From Nannocystis sp. RBIL2 (GTDB lineage Bacteria; Myxococcota_A; Polyangia; Nannocystales; Nannocystaceae), in contig NZ_JAPNJW010000001.1 of NCBI RefSeq assembly GCF_026626745.1, positions 1,332,001 to 1,396,000 of the forward strand: a stretch of DNA of 64,000 nucleotides. Direction: 5' to 3'. Each line of letters begins with the position of its first letter. The first letter of the stretch is position 1. Below, one piece after another: positions 1 through 9,461 of the stretch. Below the pieces are notes generated by a model, which worked only from the letters and a program-made list of their open reading frames with translations, was not told where the DNA came from and made no database searches. The translations under genes and the position numbers were made by a program.

Positions 1-703
1 GGCCGTTCTGCGGCGAGCCGGTGAAGAAGATCTTCTCGACGCCGGAGGTCACGAGCGCCGAGCCCGTCTCGCCGTAGCCGGTGACGATCTGCACGAGGTC
101 GGGGCTGTGGCCGCGGCGCCGCAGCACCTCGGCGAAGATCTCGACGTAGCGCAGCGACGACCAGGTCGCCAGCTCGCTGACCTTGACCACCACCGCGTTG
201 CCGGCGAAGAGCGCCGGGATCGTCGGGCAAAAGAAGTTGTGGAACGGGAAGTTCCACGGCGCGATCACGCCGATGACCCCGAGCGGCAGGTACTCGACGC
301 GCGCGGCCTTGTGCGGCAACAACCCCGACGGTCGCCGCTCGGCGCGGAGGTCGGCCTCGCCGTGCGCGATCGTGTAGCGGAGCTTCTCGCAGACGGGGAA
401 GATCTCTCCCATCGCCGCGTCCACCATCGTCTTCCCGGAATCGCGCACCGCCAGGCGACAGATCTCCTCCTGATGCTGAACGACGTAGCGCAAGATGTCC
501 GAAAGGACAGCCCGGCGCTCGGCCCACGACGTCTTCGCCCACGCCGCCTGGGCCGCGCGGGCGCGCTGGACCACCGCCACGACCGCGTCCCTGTCCATCA
601 CAGTCGCCTCGCCGAAGCGTTCGCCGGTGGCCGGGTCGCTGCACGGCAGGACGGTGGGCGGCGGAGGGGGCTCGGGGGGGACGGTGCGCAGCGTGGTCGC
701 CAT
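1..703 (-). CDS. Aldehyde dehydrogenase family protein, N-terminal part (runs off the window)
   Basis: This is the first 234 residues of an NAD(P)-dependent aldehyde dehydrogenase; the catalytic Cys lies beyond the window edge. Seen: the typical N-terminal helical part, then the Rossmann segment with IAPWNFPFHNFF, VVVKVSELATWSS and the stretch VTGYGETGSALVTSG followed by FFTGSP, which match the cofactor-binding region of the family. The ATG at 701-703 is chosen because an inverted TAAGGT box lies 14 nt upstream, as for many genes here. Substrate cannot be told from this half. It is read away from the next gene. Confidence 0.9.
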   Translation of the reverse strand, partial: MATTLRTVPPEPPPPPTVLPCSDPATGERFGEATVMDRDAVVAVVQRARAAQAAWAKTSWAERRAVLSDILRYVVQHQEEICRLAVRDSGKTMVDAAMGEIFPVCEKLRYTIAHGEADLRAERRPSGLLPHKAARVEYLPLGVIGVIAPWNFPFHNFFCPTIPALFAGNAVVVKVSELATWSSLRYVEIFAEVLRRRGHSPDLVQIVTGYGETGSALVTSGVEKIFFTGSPQNG

Positions 704-711
704 GGCGCGGC

Positions 712-717
712 ACCTTA
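712..717 (-). promoter_or_regulatory. -10-like box of the aldehyde dehydrogenase gene
   Basis: TAAGGT on the minus strand begins 14 nt before the ATG, which would give an almost leaderless transcript. No clear -35 or ribosome binding site is seen. Confidence 0.4.
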
Positions 718-970
718 GCGGCTTTGCCGGCGCCCCGGCTTGAGCCGGATCACGTCGTCTGCAAACATCGGCGGGTCGTCGGTCCTCGCATGCTCTTGGC
801 CTCCGCCGCGCAGATCGTCGCCGTCGCGTCCGACCGGCCCGCACCGCCGGGTTTCGGGTCGACCTCGACGCTGCGCGTCGCCCCGCCGGTCGCGCGCGAG
901 CTCACGACCGGCCGTGGCGATGAACGGGGCGCCAGCCCGCGCCGCGGCCGTCGGCTCCCGACTTACCTGG

Positions 971-1007
971 CCTTCCGGACAGGTCAACATTAACCTTCGG
1001 ACATCCC
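971..1007. repeat. GTCC/GGAC palindromic element, two partial copies
   Basis: CCTTCCGGACAGGTC and CCTTCGGACAT are half-copies of the dispersed palindrome family, placed just upstream of the start codon at 1010. Confidence 0.5.
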
Positions 1008-1009
1008 CC

Positions 1010-1828
1010 ATGCCGCATTCGCTCGTCGCTCTCCTGTCGTTCGCTCTCCAGCAACCGGCCGCGCCCGTGCCCGTGCCGACGCCGCCCCCCGCCGCAGCGC
1101 CCCCGTCTCAGCCCGCCCCGGCGACGCCCGCCCCTGTCGCTACAGAAGCATCCCCGCCTGCCGCGCCCGCGCCCGCCCCTGCGCCCGCGCAGCCCTACGC
1201 GCAGCCGACTCCGCCGCAGCCGGCCCAGCCTTACCCGACCGCTCAACCGTACGGCACCCCGTCGAACCCGAGTTACCCGCCGCCCGCCACGACCCCGCCG
1301 CCCGTCGCCGCCGAGGGACCCGCGAAGGCCCCCGAGTCGGTCACGCACCGCAAGCTCGTGTTCGCCAACCTCTACGGCCTGAGCTTCAACATCTTCTCGC
1401 CGATCCCCTCCGGGGACTTCACCTTCTTCCTCGGCACCAACTTGCGCCCGCGCAAGAACTGGGCGCGCACCTTCGACTGGAACACCGCGCTCGGCTATCA
1501 GCTCACGCTCTCGGTCGGCTACGCGGACATGCCAACCTTCGGCCTCTCGCCCATGAACTACGAGGGTATCTTCGTCCATCGCCACCACTTCACTGCGATG
1601 GGCTACGGCGGCCAGAGCCAGCGTCTGTTCTATTCGATGGGCGGCGGCGTCATGTTCGCCCTGACGGAGGTGGCCGGCGTCGAGGGCGAGGGCCGCCTCG
1701 GCTACGTGTTCACCAACCCGGCGAATCGGGTCAAGGGCGTGATCGGCGGCCAGGCCCGCCTGACCGCCGTGTTCGGCGGCATCCCGCTGCTGCAGCTCGG
1801 GCCGTTCGTCGGCTTCATGGTCTTCTGA
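1010..1828 (+). CDS. Exported proline-rich protein with beta-barrel-like C-terminus
   Basis: This 272-residue protein is not assignable to a named family. Seen: a short hydrophobic N-terminus (MPHSLVALLSFALQQ) that may be a signal, a Pro/Ala-rich low-complexity linker over residues about 15-115 with repeated APAP and QPYPTAQPYG-like units, and a C-terminal half of alternating aromatic and polar strands ending in PFVGFMVF. The terminal Phe and aromatic strand pattern suggest an outer-membrane barrel or a barrel-like lipid-binding protein; this is inference. The start is the ATG that opens the hydrophobic segment. It faces the murein endopeptidase gene tail to tail, with a palindrome cluster between them. 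Confidence 0.7.
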   Translation: MPHSLVALLSFALQQPAAPVPVPTPPPAAAPPSQPAPATPAPVATEASPPAAPAPAPAPAQPYAQPTPPQPAQPYPTAQPYGTPSNPSYPPPATTPPPVAAEGPAKAPESVTHRKLVFANLYGLSFNIFSPIPSGDFTFFLGTNLRPRKNWARTFDWNTALGYQLTLSVGYADMPTFGLSPMNYEGIFVHRHHFTAMGYGGQSQRLFYSMGGGVMFALTEVAGVEGEGRLGYVFTNPANRVKGVIGGQARLTAVFGGIPLLQLGPFVGFMVF

Positions 1829-1830
1829 CC

Positions 1831-1900
1831 GTCCGGGCAGGTCCCGAAAGACATGCCCCTTCGGACCTGTCCCCGCGGGCATGCCCCACGAGACATGCCT
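1831..1900. repeat. Cluster of GTCC/GGAC palindromes between convergent genes
   Basis: About five imperfect half-sites (GTCCGGGCAGG, AGACATGCC, TTCGGACCTGTCC, GGGCATGCC, AGACATGCC) can fold into alternative hairpins between two convergent stop codons. The position would suit a two-way terminator, but there is no T-run. Confidence 0.65.
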
Positions 1901-1912
1901 TCACGCCCCCGC

Positions 1913-3154
1913 TCAGCGGTGGAAGCGGACGTGGAAGTGGTCGCGGTGACCCTTCCAGTGGCGGATGATGCCGTAGCCGCGGCCCTTGCCGCGCGGGTAC
2001 TGGAACAGCTCGTCGAGCTTGGCCTCGGACACGCCCTTCTTCTTGGCGTGCTCGTAGAGGACCTTCTGCAGCCCGTAGTCGAGGAAGATCGCGCGGACCT
2101 CCTTGGTGTCGACGAAGGACTTGATGAGCGCCCAGGTGCGCGCGACGTCGAGGTTGTCGGCGTTGCCCGAGAGGAACCGGACCTCGCCGGCGTCCGCCCC
2201 CTTGAGCACCAGGCCGACGTCGACGTCGACGCCCTTCTGGTGCGACTTGTGGCCCTTGAGCGGCCCCCCGCCGCGCGCGCTGATGTCGCCGACGTGGACC
2301 TGCGGCCCGCCCTTGATGCCCTTGAGCATCGCGTACTTCGAGATCGCAAACTTGATCGCCTTGATCGTCGCGCCTGTCCCGAAGGCCAGATTCGGGCGCT
2401 TGATGTAATAGTGCTTGCCCGGATCCAGCGGGATGCCGATGCGCAGCACGCCGCGATCCTCATCCTTTGTCGGCGCGAACGCGGCGATGATGCCGCGGTC
2501 GATCATGATCGTCAGCTCGTCGCCGGGCTGCAGGCTCTTCGGATCCTTGTCGAGCCGCTTGCGCAGCGAGCCCTTCTGCAGCGCGATCAGCTCGCCGACC
2601 TTCATGTGATGCTTCTCGGCGATCACACTCAGCGAGTCGCCCGACTTGACCGTGTAGCTGCCCTCCTCTTCGAGGTGCGGCGGGACCTCGGGGTCAGGGC
2701 AGACCGAAATTTTTTGTTTCGGCTTGATGTCGTCCGGATCCCTCTTCAGCTTCGGATTGAGCTTGATGATGTCGCTCATCCGCACGCCGTACTGGCCGGC
2801 GATGCGCCCGAGGGTCTCGCCAGGTTTTACCTCGTGCTCCCAGATCGGCGTCTTGCCGCCGCAGCGCGGGTCGCCCTTGGGCTTTTTCACCGAAGCGGAC
2901 TTCGTCGGCTTCTTGCTCGTCTTGGCCGACTTCGACTTGGCCGCGACCGGCGGCTCCGGCGAAGGCGCCGGCTCGGGCGCGATGACCGCTGGGGAGTCTT
3001 CCTCTTCCTCCTCCTCGGGGGTGCCCGCCTCGGGCGGGTCGAGAAGGACCGGGGAGGCCGCCGCAGTGGGGACCGTCACGAGCCCCATCCACAGGGCCAG
3101 AGCGGTCAGCGCCCGCGGCAGGCGCCCGTGAGGAAGAAGTTGGCTGGTTCGCAT
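1913..3154 (-). CDS. LysM domain penicillin-insensitive murein endopeptidase (MepA/M74-like)
   Basis: This 413-residue exported protein probably cleaves peptide cross-links in the cell wall. Seen in order: a signal peptide (residues 1-33), an acidic then Pro/Lys-rich linker (40-95), two LysM peptidoglycan-binding domains (about 106-152 and 166-217), and a C-terminal metallopeptidase. The zinc motifs of the M74 family are present: GHKSHQKGVDVDV (301-313) and HRDHFHVRFHR at the extreme C-terminus. The N-terminal LysM pair is an addition compared with E. coli MepA. A good ribosome binding site (AGGAG) precedes the ATG at 3152-3154. Confidence 0.85.
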   Translation of the reverse strand: MRTSQLLPHGRLPRALTALALWMGLVTVPTAAASPVLLDPPEAGTPEEEEEEDSPAVIAPEPAPSPEPPVAAKSKSAKTSKKPTKSASVKKPKGDPRCGGKTPIWEHEVKPGETLGRIAGQYGVRMSDIIKLNPKLKRDPDDIKPKQKISVCPDPEVPPHLEEEGSYTVKSGDSLSVIAEKHHMKVGELIALQKGSLRKRLDKDPKSLQPGDELTIMIDRGIIAAFAPTKDEDRGVLRIGIPLDPGKHYYIKRPNLAFGTGATIKAIKFAISKYAMLKGIKGGPQVHVGDISARGGGPLKGHKSHQKGVDVDVGLVLKGADAGEVRFLSGNADNLDVARTWALIKSFVDTKEVRAIFLDYGLQKVLYEHAKKKGVSEAKLDELFQYPRGKGRGYGIIRHWKGHRDHFHVRFHR

Positions 3155-3320
3155 TCAGCGCTCCTGTGCTCGAACAGGCCCGGGGGCCCGCGCGGCGGCC
3201 TTAGACCGCGGCGGGGGCGCCAGATTCACCCTCCAGGGCCCTTCAGGGACAAAAGTCTCACGCGGGGCGCTCGAGCGCCACAAACTTGCGAGGTCCTCGC
3301 GGGGCCGGCCCGACGCCTGA

Positions 3321-3326
3321 TATACC
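3321..3326 (+). promoter_or_regulatory. -10-like box of the MoxR gene at 3337
   Basis: TATACC begins 16 nt before the ATG, with no ribosome binding site between, so the transcript would be nearly leaderless. Confidence 0.45.
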
Positions 3327-3336
3327 GGCACGCACG

Positions 3337-4185
3337 ATGGAGAGCGTCGTCATCCAGGGCGTCGAACTGCGCCTCACTCCGCCCGACGAGATGCGCTGGC
3401 AGTGGGTCGGCCGGCAAGAGTTGAAGCGCCAGCTGCTGGCCGCGTGGGCCGTGTTGGACGAACAAGATCACGCGCTGTCGCCACGTTTAGTCGGCAAGCC
3501 CGGCGTTGGCAAGACGACTTTGGCGTCGGCCGCCGCGCGCGCCCTCGACATCCCGCTCTATGTGTTCCAGGCGACCATGGACACACGGCCCGAGGACCTG
3601 CTCGTCACGCCGGTCATCACCGACGGCCAGAAGCTGCGCTACACCGCCAGCCCGCTGGTCAGCGCGATGATCAAGGGCGGCGTGTGCGTCCTCGACGAGG
3701 GCAACCGCATGAGCGAGCGCAGCTGGGCCTCGCTCGCGCCGCTGCTCGATCGCCGCCGCTACGTCGAGTCGGTGGTCGCCGGCGTCAAGATCCACGCGCA
3801 CCGCGACTTCCGCTTCTGCGCGACGATGAACGACGACGCCAGCACGTTCGACATCCCCGAGTACATCCAGAGCCGACTGCAGCCGCAGATCGTCATCGAC
3901 TTCCCCGAGCGCGACGAGGAGACCGCGATCCTGCAGGCCAACCTGCCGTTCGCCAGCCCGCGGATCCTCCACTACCTCGCCGTGTTCCTCCAGCGAGCGC
4001 ACGAGGACGACCAGCCGTTCACGGTCCGCGACGGCATCAACATCGCCCGCTACGCGCTCAAGCTCGGCGCCAGCGACCGCGGCGGCCTCGACGTGAAGAA
4101 GCACGTGCGCCAGGCCACCTCCATGATCCTCGGCGACGACGCGCTCGAGTACCTCCCCGGCGAGGTCCCGGTCGAGCAGCCCTGA
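3337..4185 (+). CDS. MoxR-like AAA ATPase
   Basis: This 282-residue protein is an AAA+ ATPase of the MoxR/CbbQ group, which remodel or activate partner proteins, often ones with a VWA domain. Seen: Walker A GKPGVGKTT, Walker B GGVCVLDEGNRM, a sensor-1 segment FCATMNDD, and the arginine-finger region EYIQSRLQPQ. The ATG at 3337 is preferred over upstream codons because it follows a TATACC box. It is 15 nt upstream of the large gene at 4201 and almost certainly shares its transcript, so that protein is the likely partner. Confidence 0.85.
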   Translation: MESVVIQGVELRLTPPDEMRWQWVGRQELKRQLLAAWAVLDEQDHALSPRLVGKPGVGKTTLASAAARALDIPLYVFQATMDTRPEDLLVTPVITDGQKLRYTASPLVSAMIKGGVCVLDEGNRMSERSWASLAPLLDRRRYVESVVAGVKIHAHRDFRFCATMNDDASTFDIPEYIQSRLQPQIVIDFPERDEETAILQANLPFASPRILHYLAVFLQRAHEDDQPFTVRDGINIARYALKLGASDRGGLDVKKHVRQATSMILGDDALEYLPGEVPVEQP

Positions 4186-4200
4186 CCTGAACTTTCGGCC

Positions 4201-6261
4201 ATGTTCGACGACGCCGCCGCGACCTACCGCCCGGCCTGGCCGGACCCGCTCAGCCTCTCGCGCGACGAGCTGGCCGAGCTCGACATGATCCTGCCCGGCG
4301 TCGTCGTCCTGCCGGTGCTGCACGGCCGGCTCGAGTGCGCGCAGATGGTCCGCCGCGCAATCGAAAAATTCAGCCCGGCCGCGATCGCGGTCGAGCTGCC
4401 GGCGGGCATCGGCGAGCCGCTCGCCCGCGCGATCGCTCGCCTGCCGCTGCTCAGCGCGCTCGAGGTCCCGAACGAGGCCCAGCACGGGCGCCCGCAGTAC
4501 CTGGTGGTCGAGCCCGCGGATCCGCTGATCGAAGCGGTGCGGCGCGCGACCGAGCTCGGGATCCCCTTTCACCTCGTCGATCGCGAGGTCGCCGACTATC
4601 CGTCGGCCCGCGATCACTTGCCCGACGTCGCCAGCGCCGAGTCGGTCGGCGCCGCCGCCTGGCTGCGCGCCGCCCTCGCCGCCGCTTCGTGCAGCCCGCG
4701 CGCCGCCGCCGACGACCCGCGCGAGGACTTCATGGCCGGCTCGGTCGCAGCTCTCGCGCTGCGTCAGAACCTGCCCGACGCCGCCGTCCTGGTCGTCTGC
4801 GGGCTGCACCACGCGCGCGGCCTGGTCGCTCGCCTCGGCCCGCTGCTGGCCGAGGGCGCCGCGCCGCCGGCCCCGCTGCGTCGGCTCACCAGGCGCGAAG
4901 GACATGTCCTTTGGCACCTGTCCGAACAGTCCAGCGCCGAGGTGCTCGGCGAGCCGGCCTTCCTTCAGGCCGCGTACGAGCGCAGCCGCGGCAGCGCCCC
5001 GCCCTCGGCGCTGAGCCCGGCGAGCGCCGGCGCGGTGCTCGACCTGTTCACGCGGGCGCGCCAGGCTCCGATCCAGGACCCGTTCCGCACGCCCTCGCCG
5101 CCCGATCCGCACGACGAGCGGCCGCGGGTCACCGGGCGCACCGGCCTGTTGTTGGCGATCTGCCAGCAGGCGCGGACGCGCTACCGCGAGCGCACCGGCG
5201 GCGATCTCCGGCCCGGCGCGATCCTCCGCCTGCTGCGCTACGCCCACGCCTACGCGCTCGAGGAAGGGGCGATCGCGCCCGACCTCTACCAGCTCGTGGT
5301 CGCCGCGCGCGGCTTCGTCGACGACACCTACGCCCAGGAGGTCTGGGAGGTCGCGACGGCTTATCCGTGGCAGGCGGTGCGGCCCGAGCTGCCGCCGCTC
5401 GACCTCTCGCTGCGCGACCTCCACGACCGCGTGCGCACGATCCACTTCCACCCGAAGCTCATGCAGCGGCGGCGTCGGCTGATGAAGATCGTGCGGCCGC
5501 GAGAGAAGGAGCGGCGCAAGGGCGAGTGGGCCGAACGTTTCAGCGGCGACAGCATCTGCTCGTATCCGCCGGAGGACCTCGCGCTCGAGCACTACGGCGC
5601 GTTCCTGCGCAAGCGCACCGAGCGCGTGCTGTCCGACGCGCACACTCAGGTCGCGCCCTTCTCGACCAGCCTGTTCGACGGCGTCGACGTCCGCGAGACC
5701 GTGCGGAACTGGCATCAGGGCAAGATCTACGTCCGCATCGAGCAGCTCGTGCGCGGCAAGCCGGGCGCGGTCGTGGTGATCTTCGACGACGAGCCGCTGG
5801 TGCCCGAGGACGACGACGAGGCCGAGCCGAAGTTCAGCTGGCACATGACCTGGCAGGGCGAGCACGAGGACGAGGGCGACATGGCGCTGTACGCCAGCGA
5901 CCCGTTCGCGCAGCTCGTCGGCCCCGGCATCGGCCGCGCGCTCTACGGCGGGTTCCTCCTCAATCGCCCGCCCGGGCAGATGTTCGGGGTGTGGGAAGAC
6001 CCGCACTTCGGAGAGGCTCGCACCAAGGCCGAGGTGTTGTTACGGGCCGCGCTCGACTACTCGGCCGAGCGCCTGGTCGTCTACGTGGCGGCCACGCCGC
6101 CGCGCCCGGCGTTGCGCCAGCTCGCGCAGCGCATGGACAAGAAGATCGTCTACGTCCCGCTGGGGCAGCTGTCCCCGGTCGCGCTCAAGCGTCTCCGGGT
6201 GTTTCACGTCTTGAGCGATCGTAACGTGCGGGCGGTCGCGCACCGCTACATCCGCGACTAG
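4201..6261 (+). CDS. Large TraB/ChaN-like protein linked to a MoxR ATPase
   Basis: This is a 686-residue cytoplasmic protein of uncertain function. The N-terminal part (about 35-230) has the motifs VLHGRLECAQMVRRAI, IAVELPAGIG, and later VVCGLHHARGLV, which recall the TraB/PrgY/EreA-like fold that uses conserved His and Glu residues. The C-terminal half contains a charged, aromatic-rich region (FSGDSICSYPPEDLALEHYG) of a kind that I associate with large proteins found beside MoxR ATPases (DUF5682-like); the match is by memory. It directly follows the MoxR gene. Codons around 4900-4932 carry a copy of the palindromic element encoding EGHVLWHLSEQS. Confidence 0.6.
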   Translation: MFDDAAATYRPAWPDPLSLSRDELAELDMILPGVVVLPVLHGRLECAQMVRRAIEKFSPAAIAVELPAGIGEPLARAIARLPLLSALEVPNEAQHGRPQYLVVEPADPLIEAVRRATELGIPFHLVDREVADYPSARDHLPDVASAESVGAAAWLRAALAAASCSPRAAADDPREDFMAGSVAALALRQNLPDAAVLVVCGLHHARGLVARLGPLLAEGAAPPAPLRRLTRREGHVLWHLSEQSSAEVLGEPAFLQAAYERSRGSAPPSALSPASAGAVLDLFTRARQAPIQDPFRTPSPPDPHDERPRVTGRTGLLLAICQQARTRYRERTGGDLRPGAILRLLRYAHAYALEEGAIAPDLYQLVVAARGFVDDTYAQEVWEVATAYPWQAVRPELPPLDLSLRDLHDRVRTIHFHPKLMQRRRRLMKIVRPREKERRKGEWAERFSGDSICSYPPEDLALEHYGAFLRKRTERVLSDAHTQVAPFSTSLFDGVDVRETVRNWHQGKIYVRIEQLVRGKPGAVVVIFDDEPLVPEDDDEAEPKFSWHMTWQGEHEDEGDMALYASDPFAQLVGPGIGRALYGGFLLNRPPGQMFGVWEDPHFGEARTKAEVLLRAALDYSAERLVVYVAATPPRPALRQLAQRMDKKIVYVPLGQLSPVALKRLRVFHVLSDRNVRAVAHRYIRD
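4900..4932. repeat. GTCC palindromic element inside a coding region
   Basis: GGACATGTCC followed by CACCTGTCCGAACAGTCC lies in frame within the gene at 4201-6261. Confidence 0.6.
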
Positions 6262-6398
6262 GCGCACGCGCGGCGGCCTTCGCAGGGCGAGCCGGACGGA
6301 TTTGTTGTCACGCCGGCGTGGGTCGGTACCATGCCGCGGGTGGGGCGAGCCGGCCGTGAACACAGGTCGGTCGGCCGGCGTCCCTGCGCCCACGCTCG

Positions 6399-6404
6399 TA
6401 CCCT
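6399..6404 (+). promoter_or_regulatory. -10-like box of the lipoprotein gene at 6417
   Basis: TACCCT begins 18 nt upstream of the ATG; a short leader of a few bases is predicted. Confidence 0.35.
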
Positions 6405-6416
6405 GAGAACCTTCCC

Positions 6417-7229
6417 ATGCGCACTCGTCTCCTCGTCAGCACCCTCGCCCTCACCGCCCTCGTCGCAGCGCCCGCCTGTGGGGGCGACGACCCGCCCGGC
6501 TCTCTCATCGTCCCGTTCAAGATCGGCGCGAACGTCGACTGCAGCGTCCTCGCCGTCACCGACGTCACCGTCGAGCTCTACAAGTACTCCGCCAGCGGCG
6601 CCGCGGGCGACCTGATCGATCAGGAGATCGTCGACTGCGAGGATGGCCAGGCCGAGTTCACGGGCCTCATCGCCGGCCGCTACAACGTCAAGGTCAGCGG
6701 TGTCGACGCCGAGAAGGTCATCGTCACCGACAACTTCGACAACGATCCGGCCGACATCGCCGAGGTCACCTCCGGCGCCGAGAACACCGCCGACGTGGTG
6801 ACGATGTCGCCGACCCCGGCCAAGATCCTGGTGCGCTGGCTGCTCAACGGCGGCTTCGGCATGTGCAGCGACGTCCCGGTCACCAACTTCCGCGTCGCCA
6901 CCTACGAGAAGGAAGGCCTGAGCGAGCTGCTGACCTACGACTTCGACTGCGACCCCGAGGAGGCGTCCGTCATGGGCTACAACGCCATCATCGACCCCGA
7001 TCGCCAGATCGCCGGCGACGACCTCGACCGCGTCTACATCGACGCGCTCGACCAGAAGGGCACCAGCCTCGTCACCTCCCCGCTCGAGTTCGTGATGGAG
7101 CCGCCGGGCCACGGCCGCACCGTCAAGCTCACCGCGGCCGTCGACTGCACGGGCGACCCGTGCACGATCTCCTGCGCCGCCGGCAAGGGCGCCGATCCGA
7201 TGGAGCCGACGCTCTGCCTGGCCGACTGA
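6417..7229 (+). CDS. Putative lipoprotein of unknown function
   Basis: This 270-residue protein has a signal peptide ending in the lipobox-like AAPACGG, so Cys near residue 22 is the probable lipidation site. The mature part is acidic and rich in Asp, Val and Thr with a beta-sandwich-like pattern (GRYNVKVSGVDAEKV resembles carbohydrate-binding or prealbumin-like repeats). A pair of Cys in VDCTGDPCTISCAAG near the C-terminus may form disulfides. No enzyme motif is visible. It is converged upon by the radical SAM gene, with a palindrome cluster between. Confidence 0.7.
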   Translation: MRTRLLVSTLALTALVAAPACGGDDPPGSLIVPFKIGANVDCSVLAVTDVTVELYKYSASGAAGDLIDQEIVDCEDGQAEFTGLIAGRYNVKVSGVDAEKVIVTDNFDNDPADIAEVTSGAENTADVVTMSPTPAKILVRWLLNGGFGMCSDVPVTNFRVATYEKEGLSELLTYDFDCDPEEASVMGYNAIIDPDRQIAGDDLDRVYIDALDQKGTSLVTSPLEFVMEPPGHGRTVKLTAAVDCTGDPCTISCAAGKGADPMEPTLCLAD

Positions 7230-7308
7230 CGGCCCGGCGCTCGCCCGCTCACCGAATTTCGGTCGCCGGCGCGAGCGACAGCGCCTTCGTGCCGCCGTCC
7301 CAGCCCTG

Positions 7309-7378
7309 AAGGACATGCTCCGAAGAGCATGTCCTTTTGCACATTCTCTTTCGGACATGCTCTCGGGAGCATGTCCCC
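7309..7378. repeat. Cluster of GTCC/GGAC palindromes between convergent genes
   Basis: At least five half-sites in 70 bases, including GGACATGCTCCGAAGAGCATGTCC and GGACATGCTCTCGGGAGCATGTCC, each a near-perfect hairpin. It lies between the lipoprotein and the radical SAM gene, both reading toward it. Confidence 0.7.
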
Positions 7379-7391
7379 GATGGGCCCGGCG

Positions 7392-8264
7392 CTACAGCCC
7401 GCGGGCCCACTCGGGGCGCAGCGTCACCTCGCCCGCGATCGCGCTGTCGATGGTCGCCAGGATCGTCGCGCGGTCGCGCGGCAGGCGGCCGCCGATGGCC
7501 AGGTAGTTCGACGCGTGGTTGGTGCGGAACAGCGCGTCGGTGGGGCGGGCTTCGTCGACGATGATCCGCAGCTCGCGGAGCATCTCGACCACCGACGGCA
7601 GCGCGAAGCGGCCGCGGGTCTGCAGCGTGTGCAGCGGCGTCTTCGGCACCACCGTGGTCGTCAGCGCCGACGCGAACGCCGGGTCCATCGCGGTGATCAG
7701 GCGGGCGGTCGCGGACGCGTGCTCGCAGGCGCGCTCGGTGCCGGCGATCCCGAGCAGCACGATCACGCTGAGCTCGATCCCCGCCGCGCGCGCGCGCTCG
7801 GCCGCGGCCACGTGCTCGGCGAAGGTCGAGCCCTTGGCGATCCGCTTCAGGGTCGCGTCGTCGCCCGACTCGGGCCCGATGTAGAGCCGCGACAGCCCGG
7901 CCGCGCGCAGCGCCGCCAGCTCGTCGGGCGTCTTCTTGAGGATGTTGATCGCGGTCGCGTAGCACGACACCCGGCGCAGGCGCGGGAACCCGGCGTCCGC
8001 GGCCTTGAGGATCGCCAGCCAGCGATCGGTCGGCATCCCGAGCGCGTCACCGTCGCCGACGAACACCTTGTCGACGCGGTTCTTGGCGATCGCCGCGGCC
8101 GTGCGCAGGTCCTCGAGGCACGCGTCGGTCTCGCGCTCGCGGTAGACCTTGTCGCTGTACATGTCGCAGTAGGTGCAGCGGTTCCACGAGCACCCGATCG
8201 TCGCCTGCAGGATGTACGCATCGGCCTCGGACGGCGGGCGGAAGATCTTGCCTTCGTAGCGCAT
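7392..8264 (-). CDS. Radical SAM protein
   Basis: This 290-residue protein is a radical SAM enzyme of unknown substrate. The cluster-binding motif is GCSWNRCTYCDMY (Cys 25, 30 and 33), a CX4CX2C spacing seen in one family of unassigned radical SAM proteins whose members begin with the same YEGKIFRPPSEAD segment. Further on, LYIGPESGDD matches the SAM-binding strand of the barrel. The start at 8264 is preferred over an upstream codon at 8297 because the -10-like TATCGT box lies between them and a GAAGG site precedes 8264. Confidence 0.8.
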   Translation of the reverse strand: MRYEGKIFRPPSEADAYILQATIGCSWNRCTYCDMYSDKVYRERETDACLEDLRTAAAIAKNRVDKVFVGDGDALGMPTDRWLAILKAADAGFPRLRRVSCYATAINILKKTPDELAALRAAGLSRLYIGPESGDDATLKRIAKGSTFAEHVAAAERARAAGIELSVIVLLGIAGTERACEHASATARLITAMDPAFASALTTTVVPKTPLHTLQTRGRFALPSVVEMLRELRIIVDEARPTDALFRTNHASNYLAIGGRLPRDRATILATIDSAIAGEVTLRPEWARGL

Positions 8265-8286
8265 GCGGCCTTCGTCTCTGGGGCGA

Positions 8287-8292
8287 ACGATA
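8287..8292 (-). promoter_or_regulatory. -10-like box of the radical SAM gene
   Basis: TATCGT on the minus strand lies about 25 nt upstream of the chosen ATG, followed by a GAAGG ribosome binding site. Confidence 0.4.
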
Positions 8293-8426
8293 GCCACACC
8301 CGCGGCGTCGGGTTTCGCGCCGCCGGCACGAGCGTCCTCACGCGCACCTGTCCGCGGCCACGTGGCGGTGCGAGCGCTTTTGCGCCCCGAAGTGCGACGC
8401 GTCGGGCTCTGCGGCCGGCGGCCGTG

Positions 8427-8432
8427 TATGCT
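8427..8432 (+). promoter_or_regulatory. -10-like box of the MoxR-DUF58-BatA operon
   Basis: TATGCT begins 20 nt upstream of the ATG at 8447; only about eight leader bases are predicted. Confidence 0.45.
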
Positions 8433-8446
8433 CTCCCGGCCCTCGC

Positions 8447-9457
<1,011 letters not shown>

Positions 9458-9461
9458 TCGC

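Larger units (their letters stand above)
704..1009. other. Intergenic gap between divergent genes
   Basis: About 300 bases without a convincing gene. The only features seen are the -10-like box of the minus-strand gene and two palindrome half-copies near 971-1007. Confidence 0.5.

Noticed and set aside
107..718. Plus-strand frame opposite the aldehyde dehydrogenase
   Set aside because: The minus-strand translation matches aldehyde dehydrogenase throughout; the plus frame has no domain.
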